DNA from: Blattabacterium cuenoti
Lineage (GTDB): Bacteria; Bacteroidota; Bacteroidia; Flavobacteriales; Blattabacteriaceae
DNA length: 64,000 nt
NCBI RefSeq assembly: GCF_014252095.1
Contig: NZ_CP059210.1
Coordinates: 124,332-188,331 of the forward strand
Direction of reading: 5' to 3'
Below, one piece after another: positions 17,005 to 27,454 of this stretch; position 1 is the first letter of the stretch; each line of letters begins with the position of its first letter. A program made the translations under genes and the position numbers. The notes beneath the pieces were generated by a model. The model was not told the origin of the DNA, did no database searches, and saw only the letters and a list, made by a program, of their open reading frames with translations.

Positions 17005-17069
17005 GCAGACGCGTTGGACTCAAAATCCAATGATTTTACATCATGCGGGTTCAAATCCCGCTCTGGGTA
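16987..17069 (+). tRNA. tRNA-Leu (CAA)
   Basis: An 83-base class II tRNA with acceptor ACCCAGA pairing with TCTGGGT (17062-17068), discriminator A, a long variable arm and T-arm GGGTTCAAATCCC. The anticodon loop CTCAAAA gives CAA, reading UUG. CCA is not encoded. Its first 18 bases are also the end of the upstream dCMP deaminase coding sequence. Confidence 0.96.
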
Positions 17070-17090
17070 CTAATTCTCATATTCTTATTC

Positions 17091-18803
17091 TTAGAATAAA
17101 AAATATCGTTGAGAAAGCGGTAAAAAATCCGATGGTTTGGAAGTGATTTTTTTTCCTTCTATATAAACGCTATAATTTTTTGGATCTACCTCTAAATCTG
17201 GAGTTTCTCCATTTAATATCATGTCTTTTTTGGATAAAGAACGACATCCTTTGACTATCTTAATTTTCTTTTTTATCTCATTTGTTTCCAAAAAACCATC
17301 GTTGATAGCATGTGATGAAACAAAAATACTGCTCAATTTTGGTTCAAAATAACCAAACATTTTACGATACATAAATGGTTGTGGAGTAGGAATAGTCGCA
17401 TTAGGATCTCCCATACTAGCGTACGCAACCATTCCGCTTTTTATAACTAATTCAGGTTTCACTCCAAAAAACGAGGGTTTCCATAAGATTAAATCTGCCA
17501 TTTTTCCAATAGAAATGGATCCAACATATTCTGAAATTCCATGAGTTATAGCAGGATTTATGGTATATTTAGAAATATATCTTTTGACTCTAAAATTATC
17601 ATTTTGATGAGAATCATTTTTTAGAGATCCTCGTTCTTTTTTCATTTTATCTGCCGTTTGCCAAGTCCGTTTTACGACTTCTCCAATTCTTCCCATAGCT
17701 TGAGAATCTGAACTAGTCATACTAATTGCTCCTATGTCATGTAATACTCCTTCTGCACTAATTGTTTCAGATCTAATACGTGATTTAGCAAAAGCTATGT
17801 CTTCTGGAAGATTGGAATCTAAATGATGACATATCATTAACATATCTAAATGTTCATCAATAGTATTGTTAGTATAAGGCATAGTAGGACTTGTAGATGA
17901 CGGTAAAATATTGGTATGAGATATCACTTTTAATAAATCAGGAGAATGCCCACCACCGGCACCTTCTGTATGATAGGTATGAATAGTTCTATTTTTAAAT
18001 GTTTTTAAAGTATCTTCTACATAACCTGATTCATTTAAGGAATCCGTATGAATATTTACTTGGACATCCGTTTTTTCCGATACATTTAAACATTGATCTA
18101 TCACATATGGAGTACTTCCCCAATCCTCATGAATTTTTAATCCACCGGCACCAGCCTTTATCTGTTCAATTAGAGCTTCAGGATGAGAACTATTTCCACT
18201 CGCAAGAAAGATAAAATTTATCGGAACGTGATCTGTACTTTTTAACATTCTTTGAATATTCCAAACTCCAGAAGTACAATTAGTAGCTATAGTTCCGGTA
18301 GCAGGACCTGATCCTCCACCAATAATGGTGGTCGTTCCATTTTCTAATGCAACTTCAAATAATTGAGGACAAATATAATGAACATGACTATCTACACTAC
18401 CAGCCGTAACGATCATGTTTTCTGAAGAAATCACTTCAGTTCCCGCTCCAATATACATATTTGAAGTCACCCCATCCATAAAATATGGATTCCCTGCTTT
18501 TCCTATTCCAACAATGATTCCATTCTTGATTCCAAGATCTGCTTTTATAATTCCCCAATGATCAATGATAATAGCATTGGTTAAAACTAAATCCAGAACT
18601 CCTTCTTTTCTAGTAGCAAATGGATGTTGGCCCATTCCATCTCGAATAACTTTACCTCCTCCGAAAACACACTCATCTCCATAAATAGTGTAATCTTTCT
18701 CAATTTCAATCCACAAAGAGGTATCTCCCAAACGGACTTTATCCCCTTTAGTGGGACCATACATACTTGCATAAGATTCTCTATCTAACTTTTTTATATT
18801 CAT
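17091..18803 (-). CDS. ureC: Urease subunit alpha
   Basis: The 570-residue protein contains the full nickel site: H140 and H142 ([12 protein letters not shown]), the carbamylated K223 (GLKIHEDWG), H252 ([11 protein letters not shown]), H278 ([14 protein letters not shown]) and D366 (SSDSQAMGR), with the mobile-flap C325-H326 (MICHHLD). These align with the Klebsiella residues at a constant offset of six. It hydrolyses urea to ammonia and carbamate in the cytosol. It overlaps ureAB by four bases. No ureD, E, F or G lies in this window, so nickel loading must be encoded elsewhere. Confidence 0.98.
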   Translation of the reverse strand: MNIKKLDRESYASMYGPTKGDKVRLGDTSLWIEIEKDYTIYGDECVFGGGKVIRDGMGQHPFATRKEGVLDLVLTNAIIIDHWGIIKADLGIKNGIIVGIGKAGNPYFMDGVTSNMYIGAGTEVISSENMIVTAGSVDSHVHYICPQLFEVALENGTTTIIGGGSGPATGTIATNCTSGVWNIQRMLKSTDHVPINFIFLASGNSSHPEALIEQIKAGAGGLKIHEDWGSTPYVIDQCLNVSEKTDVQVNIHTDSLNESGYVEDTLKTFKNRTIHTYHTEGAGGGHSPDLLKVISHTNILPSSTSPTMPYTNNTIDEHLDMLMICHHLDSNLPEDIAFAKSRIRSETISAEGVLHDIGAISMTSSDSQAMGRIGEVVKRTWQTADKMKKERGSLKNDSHQNDNFRVKRYISKYTINPAITHGISEYVGSISIGKMADLILWKPSFFGVKPELVIKSGMVAYASMGDPNATIPTPQPFMYRKMFGYFEPKLSSIFVSSHAINDGFLETNEIKKKIKIVKGCRSLSKKDMILNGETPDLEVDPKNYSVYIEGKKITSKPSDFLPLSQRYFLF

Positions 18804-19441
18804 ATTTTTGTATTCTCTTTTCCGGAAAATCCATAAATTTTTTGACTCCCACCTATTTTTACCAAAAAAACTTTTTTTGTTTCACCTGGCTCAAAACGAA
18901 TAGACCTTCCAGAAGGAATATCTAGTCTGTATCCCTTAGTTCCATTTCTATCAAAATGAAGTGCTGCATTGGTTTCATAAAAATGAAAATGAGACCCGAT
19001 TTGTATGGGACGAGTTCCAACATTCGATACTACTCTTTCTATACGATGTCTCCCAGGTAATAAAGAAATTTCCTCTTTGAGAAGATCATATTGTCCTGGG
19101 ATCATCATATTGTTATTGGAGGAATTCTTCTTAATGCTTTTTTTAATAGGACGGTGTATGGTTACTAGTTTTGTCCCATCAGGAAAAGTTGCTTCTACTT
19201 GAACATTATTAAGCATTTCATATACTCCATCCATCACTTGATCATCATGTAGAAGGTTTCCCGCTTCCAACATAAGTTTTTTCACTGTTTTTCCATCACG
19301 TGCGCCTTCCATAACATAATGAGTAATTAATGCCACAGACTCAGGATAATTTAATTTTAATCCTCTTTCTAAACGCTTTTTTGCCAGTTCTCCAGCCATG
19401 TGAAGAAGAATTTTTTCCTTTTCATAAGAAGTTAAATGCAT
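18800..19441 (-). CDS. ureAB: Fused urease subunits gamma and beta
   Basis: One 213-residue chain joins urease gamma (about 1-100; [20 protein letters not shown], then [11 protein letters not shown]) to urease beta (about 110-213; [32 protein letters not shown], and a short C terminus) through a Ser/Asn/Lys linker. The same fusion order is known from Helicobacter UreA. It forms the scaffold of the (alpha beta gamma) trimer with UreC. The ATG is preceded by a TAAATTTG box. Spacing and overlap with ureC indicate one operon. Confidence 0.97.
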   Translation of the reverse strand: MHLTSYEKEKILLHMAGELAKKRLERGLKLNYPESVALITHYVMEGARDGKTVKKLMLEAGNLLHDDQVMDGVYEMLNNVQVEATFPDGTKLVTIHRPIKKSIKKNSSNNNMMIPGQYDLLKEEISLLPGRHRIERVVSNVGTRPIQIGSHFHFYETNAALHFDRNGTKGYRLDIPSGRSIRFEPGETKKVFLVKIGGSQKIYGFSGKENTKI

Positions 19442-19476
19442 AGTTTCAATTATCGTTGCAATAAATAACAGTTACA

Positions 19477-19484
19477 CAAATTTA
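19477..19484 (-). promoter_or_regulatory. Candidate -7 element for ureAB-ureC
   Basis: The reverse strand has TAAATTTG, an exact TAnnTTTG match, about 36 bases before the ureAB ATG, which would give a leader of about 30 bases. An upstream TTTG is not exact (TTTTTCG is nearest). Support is by pattern and position only. Confidence 0.4.
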
Positions 19485-19550
19485 AATATATTCTTATCGA
19501 AAAAAAAATTCCACGTTATTCATCACATTGATGTTTTTTTCGTGTAAACT

Positions 19551-19586
19551 TTTGATAAAAAAAACACAAAAGGATTCGTATCTTTG
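19551..19586 (+). promoter_or_regulatory. Candidate promoter for thrA-thrB-thrC
   Basis: TTTG (19551-19554) is followed after 24 bases by TATCTTTG (19579-19586), an exact TAnnTTTG -7 box. The spacing is a few bases longer than the usual 19-21. It is the best promoter match upstream of the threonine operon. Confidence 0.4.
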
Positions 19587-19812
19587 ATAATAAAAAAAAG
19601 AAATCTAAAAGCTTAATTTTTCAATTAAAACTTTTCAAAGTCACAGAAAATTATTCAGGAGAATTTTTTATAGAGAAAGGATAGCATAAATAATCTTCAT
19701 GTAGAAAGATTTTTAAACCTGAAAAAGACACTTCTCTGCAAATTATCATTATTTTTGTCTTCATCTTTGAAATAACAGGGGAAAATTGTTTTAATAAATA
19801 ATTCATTAGAAA

Positions 19813-22260
19813 ATGCAAGTTTTAAAATTTGGGGGAAGTTCCGTGGCTCATTCTGATTCCATAAAACGTATTTGTTCTTTATTAGAAAAGAAACCAAAAG
19901 GAAGATATGCTATGGTGGTATCTGCATTAGGAAATATTACCGATCAGTTAATTCAATGTGGAAAATTAGCTTCTGAAAGAAAAAATATTTATAAAAATAT
20001 TTTAGAAGAAATAGAAATTCGTCATCTTAATATTATCAGAGAGTTATTTCCAATTACTTATCAAAGTCATTTAATTAGTTGGATAAAAAAGAATATCAAT
20101 GATTTAGAAATTTTATGTGACGGAATTTTTCAGGTAAAAGAACTCTCAAAACGTTCTTTAGATAAAATCATGAGTTTTGGAGAACTAAGTTCTTCTTTTC
20201 TCATTGCGGAAAAACTAAAACAAACTGGTTTAGATGCGGTTTGCAAAGACAGCAGAGAATTGATTATCACTGATTCTCAATTCGGATGTGCACAAGTAGA
20301 TTTTATCACAAGCAATCACCATATTATTCAGTTTTTTAGGGAAAAAACATCCGAATATATTGTTTTACCAGGTTTTATAGGATCTACTTTAGAAAATGAA
20401 ACCACAACTCTTGGAAGAGGAGGTTCTGATTATACAGCCGCTATTTTAGCAGCGGCTATATCTGCAAGTTTACTTGAAATATGGACGGATGTGAGTGGAA
20501 TGATGACGGCAAATCCAAAAATCGTGAATCAAGCTTTTCCTATTAAAGAGATTTCTTATGAAGAGGCTATGGAACTATCGCATTTTGGGGCAAAAGTTAT
20601 TTATCCTCCTACGATACAACCAGCTATGAAAAAACATATTCCTATACAAATTAAAAATACTTTTTCTCCTGTAGACCCAGGAACTTTAATTTATCTTAGC
20701 AAAAGTACTAATATTAGTCAACCAGTTACCGGAATTTCTGGAATTCAGAATTTGGCTTTACTCACTCTTGAAGGAAGTGGGATGGTAGGGATTCCAGGCT
20801 ATTCAAAACGATTATTTGAAGCTTTGTCACGTGAAAAAATAAATGTTATTTTTATTACCCAAAGTTCTTCAGAACATTCTATAACTACCGGAATCCATGA
20901 AATGGATGTAATTAAAGCAAAGGCTGTAATAGATAGCGAATTTTCTCAAGAGATCCATCAAAGACGTATTGATCCATTAACGATCGAAAAAGACCTTTGT
21001 ATCATCGCTGTAGTCGGAGACAATATGAAAAACCTTCATGGAACTAGTGGGAAAATGTTTGCTTCCTTAGGGAGAAATAGTATTAATGTTAGAGCTATTG
21101 CACAAGGATCTACTGAAAAAAATATATCTGCTGTTATTCGAAAAGAAGATTTTAAAAAAGCTTTGAATACCTTGCATGAAGCTTTTTTTGAAAGCCCTCC
21201 AAAACAAATTAATCTCTTCATTTGTGGAGTAGGTCAAGTTGGGAGTAAATTACTTGAACAAATTGATCAACAAAAAAATTACTTGCTTGAAGAGTTAAAA
21301 CTTCAAGTAAGAGTAATTGGATTAGCTAATAGCAAAAAAATGTATTTTGATGATAATGGAATAAATCTACTTCAATGGAAAAATAATCTAAATGAAAAAG
21401 GTCATAAAATGAATATCTATTCTTTCATGGAAGAAGTCTGGAAATTTAATCTAAGAAATAGTTTATTTGTAGATAATACAGCTAGTGAAGAAATGGCTAT
21501 GACTTATGAAAAATTTTTGCAAAATGGAATTGGAGTAATCACTTGTAACAAAATAGCTTGTTCTTCTGATTATGATCATTATAAAAGATTAAAAACTCTT
21601 TCTAGACATTTTCAAGCTCCCTTTTTATTCGAAACTAATGTAGGAGCAAGTCTACCAGTGATTAGCACTCTTAACGATCTTATAAACAGTGGAGATAAAA
21701 TAAAAAAAATAGAAGCTGTATTATCTGGAAGTTTAAATTTCATTTTTAATCATTTTTTAGGAGAAAAATCATTTTTAGAAGTTGTAAAAGAAGCTCAATT
21801 ACAAGGATATACGGAACCAGATCCTCGTATTGATCTTAGCGGATTAGATGTCATGCGAAAAATACTTATTTTAGCAAGAGAATGTGGCGCTCCATTAGAA
21901 ATTAGTGATATTCATCAAAAATCTTTTCTTCCTGAAAGTTGTTCAAAAGTGATTTCTATTGAAAATTTTTATCAAGAATTACATCAATATAGAGATTACT
22001 TTTTTAAAATTAGAAAAGAAGCAGAAAAAGAAAAAAAACGTCTACGTTTTATTGCTCGTTATGAAAATGGTCGAGCTTTTGTAGGTTTAGAATCTGTAAA
22101 ACAAAGCCATCCTTTTTATCAGTTAGAAGGAAAAGATAATATGGTTTTATATAATACATTTCGTTATGCTGAACAACCTTTGATTATAAGGGGAGCAGGA
22201 GCTGGAGCAGAAGTAACTGCTTCTGGAGTATTTTCTGATATTATTAAAGCTACTAAATAA
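19813..22260 (+). CDS. thrA: Bifunctional aspartate kinase / homoserine dehydrogenase
   Basis: The 815-residue protein begins with the aspartokinase KFGGSS motif (MQVLKFGGSSVAHSD), has TLGRGGSDYTAAILAAA for Asp/ATP binding and ACT regulatory repeats around residues 310-450. The homoserine dehydrogenase half starts near 465 with the NAD-binding FICGVGQVGSKLLEQI and includes ETNVGASLPVISTLNDLI and LQGYTEPDPRIDLSG. It performs the first and third steps from aspartate toward threonine. The ACT domains are the expected place for feedback control. It is five bases upstream of thrB. Confidence 0.97.
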   Translation: MQVLKFGGSSVAHSDSIKRICSLLEKKPKGRYAMVVSALGNITDQLIQCGKLASERKNIYKNILEEIEIRHLNIIRELFPITYQSHLISWIKKNINDLEILCDGIFQVKELSKRSLDKIMSFGELSSSFLIAEKLKQTGLDAVCKDSRELIITDSQFGCAQVDFITSNHHIIQFFREKTSEYIVLPGFIGSTLENETTTLGRGGSDYTAAILAAAISASLLEIWTDVSGMMTANPKIVNQAFPIKEISYEEAMELSHFGAKVIYPPTIQPAMKKHIPIQIKNTFSPVDPGTLIYLSKSTNISQPVTGISGIQNLALLTLEGSGMVGIPGYSKRLFEALSREKINVIFITQSSSEHSITTGIHEMDVIKAKAVIDSEFSQEIHQRRIDPLTIEKDLCIIAVVGDNMKNLHGTSGKMFASLGRNSINVRAIAQGSTEKNISAVIRKEDFKKALNTLHEAFFESPPKQINLFICGVGQVGSKLLEQIDQQKNYLLEELKLQVRVIGLANSKKMYFDDNGINLLQWKNNLNEKGHKMNIYSFMEEVWKFNLRNSLFVDNTASEEMAMTYEKFLQNGIGVITCNKIACSSDYDHYKRLKTLSRHFQAPFLFETNVGASLPVISTLNDLINSGDKIKKIEAVLSGSLNFIFNHFLGEKSFLEVVKEAQLQGYTEPDPRIDLSGLDVMRKILILARECGAPLEISDIHQKSFLPESCSKVISIENFYQELHQYRDYFFKIRKEAEKEKKRLRFIARYENGRAFVGLESVKQSHPFYQLEGKDNMVLYNTFRYAEQPLIIRGAGAGAEVTASGVFSDIIKATK

Positions 22261-22265
22261 AAATC

Positions 22266-23213
22266 ATGAATAGGATTAAAATATTGTCACCAGCTACTGT
22301 AGCTAATTTAGCTTGCGGTTTTGATGTTATTGGATTAGCTTTAGATATTCCAGTAGATGAAATTCTTTTATACAAATCCAATAGTCCTGGAATACGTATT
22401 AATCGAATAGATGGAACCACCTTACCTAAGGATCAAAAAAAAAATGTAGCTTTTGTGTCTTTACAAGCTTTGTTAAAAAAATATCAGCAAAGATTTTATA
22501 AAGAAAAAAAAATAGGTTTTGAAATAGAATTAATTAAAAATATACATCCAGGAAGTGGGATCGGCTCTAGTGCTGCTAGTGCTGCTGGAGTGGTATATGG
22601 AGCTAATATATTACTAGGAAACCCGTTTAATAGAATGCAATTGATCCGTTTTGCTATGGAAGGAGAACGTATAGCCAGTGGAAGTGCTCATGCAGATAAT
22701 GTAGCTCCTGCTATTATGGGGGGTGTCACTTTAGTAAGAAGTTATCAACCTTTAGACATTACTAAATTGCATTCTCCAAATGAATTATGGGTAAGCATAA
22801 TTCATCCACAAATTGAAATAAAAACCTCGGACGCTAGAGAAATACTAAAACAAAAAATCTTAATGACAGATGCTATACGACAATGGGGAAATATCGGGGC
22901 ATTAGTAGCAGGATTATATCAAGAAAATTATGAACTCATTAGTAGATCTCTAGAAGATTTTATTGTTGAACCCATACGTGCTATGCTGATTCCTGCATTT
23001 TACGAATTAAAAATAAGATGTAAAGAAATAGGAGCTTTAGGTGGTGGGATATCTGGATCAGGTCCTTCTGTATTTATGTTAAGTAAAGGAAATGATATCG
23101 CAAAAAAAGTTACTGAAGTGATGAATCTTGTTTATTCTCCATTGAAAGTAGATTATAAAACTTATACTTCTCCTATTAATCAAAAAGGAGTAAAGTTTTC
23201 TGAAATCCTTTAA
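22266..23213 (+). CDS. thrB: Homoserine kinase
   Basis: The 315-residue GHMP-family kinase shows the glycine-rich ATP loop HPGSGIGSSAASAAG, the N-terminal SPATVANLACGFDVIGLAL and the C-terminal GGGISGSGPSVFML. It phosphorylates homoserine. It lies between thrA (5 bases) and thrC (37 bases) in the standard operon order. Length is normal and no damage is visible. Confidence 0.97.
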   Translation: MNRIKILSPATVANLACGFDVIGLALDIPVDEILLYKSNSPGIRINRIDGTTLPKDQKKNVAFVSLQALLKKYQQRFYKEKKIGFEIELIKNIHPGSGIGSSAASAAGVVYGANILLGNPFNRMQLIRFAMEGERIASGSAHADNVAPAIMGGVTLVRSYQPLDITKLHSPNELWVSIIHPQIEIKTSDAREILKQKILMTDAIRQWGNIGALVAGLYQENYELISRSLEDFIVEPIRAMLIPAFYELKIRCKEIGALGGGISGSGPSVFMLSKGNDIAKKVTEVMNLVYSPLKVDYKTYTSPINQKGVKFSEIL

Positions 23214-23250
23214 GAATCCAATCCATTCAAAAAAATCAAATTTTTCTTTT

Positions 23251-24561
23251 ATGTTATATTACAGTTTAGAAGATCATAAAAACCTCGTTTCTTTTGAAAA
23301 AGCGGTTTTAAGAGGTTTAGCAAAAGATGGGGGATTATATTTTCCGGAAAATATTCCTATTCTAAAACGAAAATTTCTGGAAAATATCCAAAAATATGAT
23401 ATATATACTCTTGCGATGGAGATTATCCAACCCTATATAGGAGAATCTATTTCTGAAGAATCTATCTTCCGTATTATTCAGAAAACTTTGAATTTTTCTT
23501 TTCCATTACAAAGAATTCATGACAATATATACGTATTAGAGCTTTTTCATGGACCTACTTTAGCCTTTAAAGACGTAGGAGCTCAATTTATGGCCGGATG
23601 TTTAAGTCATTTTTACAAAAAAATAGGAAAATTAGTGACTGTTTTAGTAGCCACTTCTGGAGATACTGGAGGTGCGGTAGCTAAAGGATTTCATAATGTT
23701 TCTGGAATAGAGGTTATTATATTGTATCCCTATAAAGGGGTTAGCTTATTGCAGGAAAAGCAAATGACTTGTTTAGGGGGGAATATTCTAGCTATAGAAA
23801 TAAAGGGAAATTTTGATGATTGTCAATCCATAGTTAAAAAAGCTTTTTTAGACAAGAAAATACGAGATAAATATCTACTAACTTCTGCTAATTCTATTAA
23901 CATAGCAAGATGGCTTCCTCAAATGTTTTATTATTTTTTAGCTTATAGACAAATAATAGAAGAAAATAGAAAATTGATTTTTTCAGTTCCAAGTGGAAAC
24001 TTTGGAAATATTTGTGCAGGAATGATGGCTGAAAAAATGGGATTACCTATCAAGTATTTTATAGCATCCACAAATATTAATGACACCATTCCTAGATTTT
24101 TAAAAACGGAAAAATATCATCCTCTTCCAGTAAAAAAAACGATATCCAATGCCATGGACATATCCCATCCAAGTAATTTTTCTCGTATATGGCATTTATA
24201 TAAAGAAAGCATAGTGAAATTACGAAAAAAATTATCCTCTTATCAATTTACAGATGAAGAAACTTTAGCCATTATAGAAATGGTATGGAAAGAACATAAA
24301 TATATGTTAGATCCTCATGGAGCTATTGGTTATTTAGGACTTAGACAATACCTAAAAGAGGTTAAAGATCCTTTAGCTACAGCTGTTTTTTTAGAAACAG
24401 CTCATCCTATTAAATTTTTAGATCATATGCCATATTCTTTGCGAGAAGAAATTCTTATTCCTAAAAAATTAGAAGTTCTTTTGAATTCAGAAAAAAGTGA
24501 AAAAAAAATATCTATGTCCAACAATTACGATCTATTTAAAAATTGGTTAATCAATAAATAG
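23251..24561 (+). CDS. thrC: Threonine synthase
   Basis: The 436-residue PLP enzyme has the Schiff-base lysine in LFHGPTLAFKDVGAQFM, phosphate-binding VATSGDTGGAVAKGF, and PSGNFGNICAGMMAEKMGLP. It converts O-phosphohomoserine to threonine. As the last gene of the operon it completes threonine synthesis, an essential amino acid for an insect host. It is convergent with thyA after about 20 bases; no obvious hairpin terminator separates them. Confidence 0.97.
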   Translation: MLYYSLEDHKNLVSFEKAVLRGLAKDGGLYFPENIPILKRKFLENIQKYDIYTLAMEIIQPYIGESISEESIFRIIQKTLNFSFPLQRIHDNIYVLELFHGPTLAFKDVGAQFMAGCLSHFYKKIGKLVTVLVATSGDTGGAVAKGFHNVSGIEVIILYPYKGVSLLQEKQMTCLGGNILAIEIKGNFDDCQSIVKKAFLDKKIRDKYLLTSANSINIARWLPQMFYYFLAYRQIIEENRKLIFSVPSGNFGNICAGMMAEKMGLPIKYFIASTNINDTIPRFLKTEKYHPLPVKKTISNAMDISHPSNFSRIWHLYKESIVKLRKKLSSYQFTDEETLAIIEMVWKEHKYMLDPHGAIGYLGLRQYLKEVKDPLATAVFLETAHPIKFLDHMPYSLREEILIPKKLEVLLNSEKSEKKISMSNNYDLFKNWLINK

Positions 24562-24582
24562 GAATCATTACAAAGTTCTAAA

Positions 24583-25380
24583 TTAAACAGCGACATCTCC
24601 TTTTATATGGGGATGAGGGTTGTAATTGATTAATTTAAAATCTTCGAAAGAAAAATTAAATACATTTTTTATAGAGGGATTTAAAAGAATTTTTGGTAAA
24701 GGTTTAGGGGAACGTTGTATTTGAAGTTGAACTTGTTCTATATGGTTATTATATATATGAGCATCCCCTATAGTATGAATGAATTCCTTGGCTATAAAAT
24801 TGAGTGTTTTAGCTACCATGGTAAGTAATAAAGCATAAGAAGCAATATTAAAAGGTAATCCAAGAAAAATATCTGCACTTCTTTGATATAATTGTAAAGA
24901 CAATTGTTTTTTTTCTGAAACATAAAATTGAAAAAGTAAATGACAGGGAGGTAGTCTCATTTCTTGAATCATTCCTACATTCCAAGAAGAAACGATCAAA
25001 CGTCGTGAATGAGGATTTGATTTTATTTCTTTTATAAGATGAGTGATTTGATCAATAAAACGACCATCATAAGTAGGCCATTTACGCCATTGTAATCCAT
25101 ATATTGGACCTAGATCTCCGTTTTCATTAGCCCATTCATTCCATATAGATACTTTATTATCTTTTAGATACTGGATATTGGTATATCCTTTCAAAAACCA
25201 TAATAACTCATAAATAATAGAACGAATACTTAATTTCTTTGTAGTTAAAAGAGGAAATCCTTTTTTTAAATCAAATCTCATTTGAGATCCAAATAAACTT
25301 TTTGTTCCTATCCCAGTACGATCCATTTTTTTTATTCCATTTTTTAAGACATTTTTTAAAAGATCTAAATATTGTTCCAT
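24583..25380 (-). CDS. thyA: Thymidylate synthase
   Basis: Starting at the ATG at 25380 ([15 protein letters not shown]) gives 265 residues, essentially the E. coli length (264); the upstream in-frame extension is not conserved. The catalytic Cys is in [14 protein letters not shown], with folate/dUMP motifs [11 protein letters not shown] and [18 protein letters not shown]. It makes dTMP from dUMP using methylene-tetrahydrofolate. It is divergent from prs. Confidence 0.97.
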   Translation of the reverse strand: MEQYLDLLKNVLKNGIKKMDRTGIGTKSLFGSQMRFDLKKGFPLLTTKKLSIRSIIYELLWFLKGYTNIQYLKDNKVSIWNEWANENGDLGPIYGLQWRKWPTYDGRFIDQITHLIKEIKSNPHSRRLIVSSWNVGMIQEMRLPPCHLLFQFYVSEKKQLSLQLYQRSADIFLGLPFNIASYALLLTMVAKTLNFIAKEFIHTIGDAHIYNNHIEQVQLQIQRSPKPLPKILLNPSIKNVFNFSFEDFKLINYNPHPHIKGDVAV

Positions 25381-25400
25381 AACTAAAGTTATTTCTTGAG

Positions 25401-25408
25401 TATTTTTG
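25401..25408 (+). promoter_or_regulatory. Candidate -7 element for prs-rplY-tadA
   Basis: TATTTTTG matches TAnnTTTG and lies 19 bases before the prs ATG, allowing a leader of about a dozen bases. An upstream TTG (25372-25374) is somewhat far. Pattern evidence only. Confidence 0.35.
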
Positions 25409-25427
25409 CATAAAAAAAACATAACAT

Positions 25428-26360
25428 ATGAATCAAAAGGTACTCTTTTTTTCTACAAAAAGTGGATTAAAACTATCAGAGAATATAGCTTATCATTATG
25501 GAAGTTTTTTAGGAAAAGTTTGTTTTTTGGAATTTAGTGATGGAGAATATTCCCCTTTTTTTGAACAGTCTGTTCGTGGATCACGAGTATTTTTGATTGG
25601 ATCTACTTTTCCTCCAGTGGATAATTTGATGGAATTACTTTTAATGTGTGATGCAGCACGAAGGGCCTCCGCTCATAACATTACACTTGTTATTCCATAT
25701 TTTGGATGGGGTAGACAAGATCATAAGGATAAACCAAGAACTCCTATAGCCGCAAAACTTATAGCGAATTTAATGGTAGCCGCAGGAGCTCATAGAGTCA
25801 TGACCATGGATTTACATGCAGATCAGATTCAGGGATTTTTTGATATTCCTGTAGATCATTTATATGCATCTAGAATATTTATTGATTATATCAAAAAATT
25901 GAACATGGATCAATTAACCATAGCTTCTCCAGATATGGGAGGAGCAAAAAGAGCTAGAAGTTATGCAGGATATTTAGGCACAGATGTGGTTATCTGCTAT
26001 AAAGAAAGAAAGAAGGCAAATGAAATAGAATTTATGAATCTTATTGGAAATGTCAAAGAAAAAAATATCATTCTCCTAGATGATATGGTAGATACAGCAG
26101 GAACTTTAACAGAAGCAGCTAGTCTAATTAAAAAACAAGGAGCTAAAAGTGTACGTGCTATAGCTACTCATCCCGTTTTGTCAGGAAATTCATATGAAAG
26201 AATAATAAAATCCTCTCTTGAAGAATTAGTCGTCACGGATACCATTCCTCTAAAGAAAAATAATGAAAAAATCAAAGTATTATCTTGCGCTCCTCTTTTC
26301 GCAGAAGTGATGCAATCGATTCATAATGACGAATCTATTAGTAATAAATTTATAATTTAA
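25428..26360 (+). CDS. prs: Ribose-phosphate pyrophosphokinase (PRPP synthetase)
   Basis: The 310-residue protein has the PRPP synthetase signature [20 protein letters not shown], the [19 protein letters not shown] segment and the ribose-phosphate loop [18 protein letters not shown]. It makes PRPP for purine, pyrimidine and histidine synthesis and so feeds the pur cluster and pyrEF in this window. It is followed after five bases by rplY, a common bacterial pairing. Confidence 0.97.
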   Translation: MNQKVLFFSTKSGLKLSENIAYHYGSFLGKVCFLEFSDGEYSPFFEQSVRGSRVFLIGSTFPPVDNLMELLLMCDAARRASAHNITLVIPYFGWGRQDHKDKPRTPIAAKLIANLMVAAGAHRVMTMDLHADQIQGFFDIPVDHLYASRIFIDYIKKLNMDQLTIASPDMGGAKRARSYAGYLGTDVVICYKERKKANEIEFMNLIGNVKEKNIILLDDMVDTAGTLTEAASLIKKQGAKSVRAIATHPVLSGNSYERIIKSSLEELVVTDTIPLKKNNEKIKVLSCAPLFAEVMQSIHNDESISNKFII

Positions 26361-26365
26361 TTATT

Positions 26366-27004
26366 ATGCAATATGTAAATATATCCGGTAAAAAAAGAAA
26401 TATAGGGAAAAAGGTTCTTGAAACCATTCGACTTTCCGGAGAAGTCCCTTGCATTTTATATGGAAAAAATATCAATATTCCATTTTCTACTTCTTTAGAC
26501 ACTTTTAAAAAGTTGCTATATACACAAGAATTTTATTGGGTTTCTATTCAAATAGAAGGAGAAAAGAAAAACATCAAAGCAGTTAAAAAAGAAATTCAAT
26601 TTGATCCTATTAGTGAAAAAATTTTGCATGCTGATTTTTGCAAAATAGAAGATTGTAAACCTATAATATTGGAAATTCCTATAAAAACTTTTGGAAGACC
26701 TATTGGAGTTTCCAAAGGAGGAGAATATTATTCTCCGATTAGAAAATTAAAAGTCAAAGCGATTCCTTCTTCTTTTCCAAAATATATCAAATTGGATATT
26801 CAATCTTTAGACATAGGAGATAGAATAACGGTGAAAGATCTATTGAAAAAGGAATATAATATTTTACATCCTTTAAATACTTTGCTAGCGAGAGTAAAAA
26901 CTTCTCGTATTATTTCTACTACTGATGATGTTGTAAAAAGCTCTCAAGACGAAAAAAAAGACCTGATCCCTAACCCTAAAGAAGATAAAAAAGTTAAGAA
27001 ATAA
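26366..27004 (+). CDS. rplY: 50S ribosomal protein L25 (Ctc family)
   Basis: The 212-residue protein has an N-terminal L25 domain (about 1-90; VPCILYGKNINIPFS, then HADFCKI) that binds 5S rRNA, followed by a TL5/Ctc beta domain and a lysine-rich tail. The long two-domain form is usual in Bacteroidetes. It sits between prs and tadA, with five- and four-base spacers. Confidence 0.95.
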   Translation: MQYVNISGKKRNIGKKVLETIRLSGEVPCILYGKNINIPFSTSLDTFKKLLYTQEFYWVSIQIEGEKKNIKAVKKEIQFDPISEKILHADFCKIEDCKPIILEIPIKTFGRPIGVSKGGEYYSPIRKLKVKAIPSSFPKYIKLDIQSLDIGDRITVKDLLKKEYNILHPLNTLLARVKTSRIISTTDDVVKSSQDEKKDLIPNPKEDKKVKK

Positions 27005-27008
27005 TCAA

Positions 27009-27452
27009 GTGAACGATTGTGATTTTATGAAAATAGCTCTAGAAGAGGCTTTAATAGCTTTTCATAAAGATGAAGTCCCTATAGGAGCTGCAATCACATA
27101 TGAAAATATAATTATAGCTAGAGCACATAACTTAACTGAAACTTTAAGTGATATTACTGCACATGCAGAAATGTTAGTCATCAACTTAGCTTCTGATTAT
27201 CTAGAAAAGAAATATATACAAGAATGTACTTTATATGTGACTATGGAACCTTGTATTATGTGTGCTGGAGCTTTGTTTTTTTCTCAAATAGGAAGAGTAG
27301 TATGTGGAGCTCTTTCTTATAAAAGAGGTTTTTTATATACGGGAATTAAATTGCATCCTAAAACAAAATTTTTATCTGGAATAATGAAAAATCAATGTAA
27401 GAATCTTCTACAGGAATTCTTCTTTTTCAAAAGAAAAAAAATGAATTTATAA
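27009..27452 (+). CDS. tadA: tRNA-specific adenosine deaminase
   Basis: The GTG start at 27009 gives MNDCDFMKIALEEALIAF, matching the family N terminus; a later ATG at 27027 would remove conserved residues. The 147-residue protein has the zinc/catalytic HAEML (His, Glu) and PCIMCAGAL (two Cys), plus EVPIGA. It deaminates A34 to inosine in tRNA-Arg(ACG) and is normally essential. It follows rplY by four bases. Confidence 0.95.
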   Translation: MNDCDFMKIALEEALIAFHKDEVPIGAAITYENIIIARAHNLTETLSDITAHAEMLVINLASDYLEKKYIQECTLYVTMEPCIMCAGALFFSQIGRVVCGALSYKRGFLYTGIKLHPKTKFLSGIMKNQCKNLLQEFFFFKRKKMNL

Positions 27453-27454
27453 AT

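Larger units (their letters stand above)
19442..19812. other. 371-base divergent region between ureAB and thrA
   Basis: This stretch holds the ureAB -7 candidate, a candidate thrA promoter at 19551-19586, and a small CATCA/TGATG hairpin followed by seven T (about 19521-19539). A plus-strand frame of about 40 codons without an ATG ends in a TAG at about 19684. I recognise no gene. The leader left to thrA would be over 200 bases, long for this genome, but no known riboswitch or Thr-rich leader peptide is visible. Confidence 0.4.

Noticed and set aside
19521..19539. CATCA-CAT-TGATG hairpin followed by seven T, like a small terminator
   Set aside because: It is only five base pairs and no plus-strand gene ends just upstream; the nearest gene there (ureAB) runs the other way. 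It is probably chance in AT-rich DNA, though I mention it in the spacer entry.
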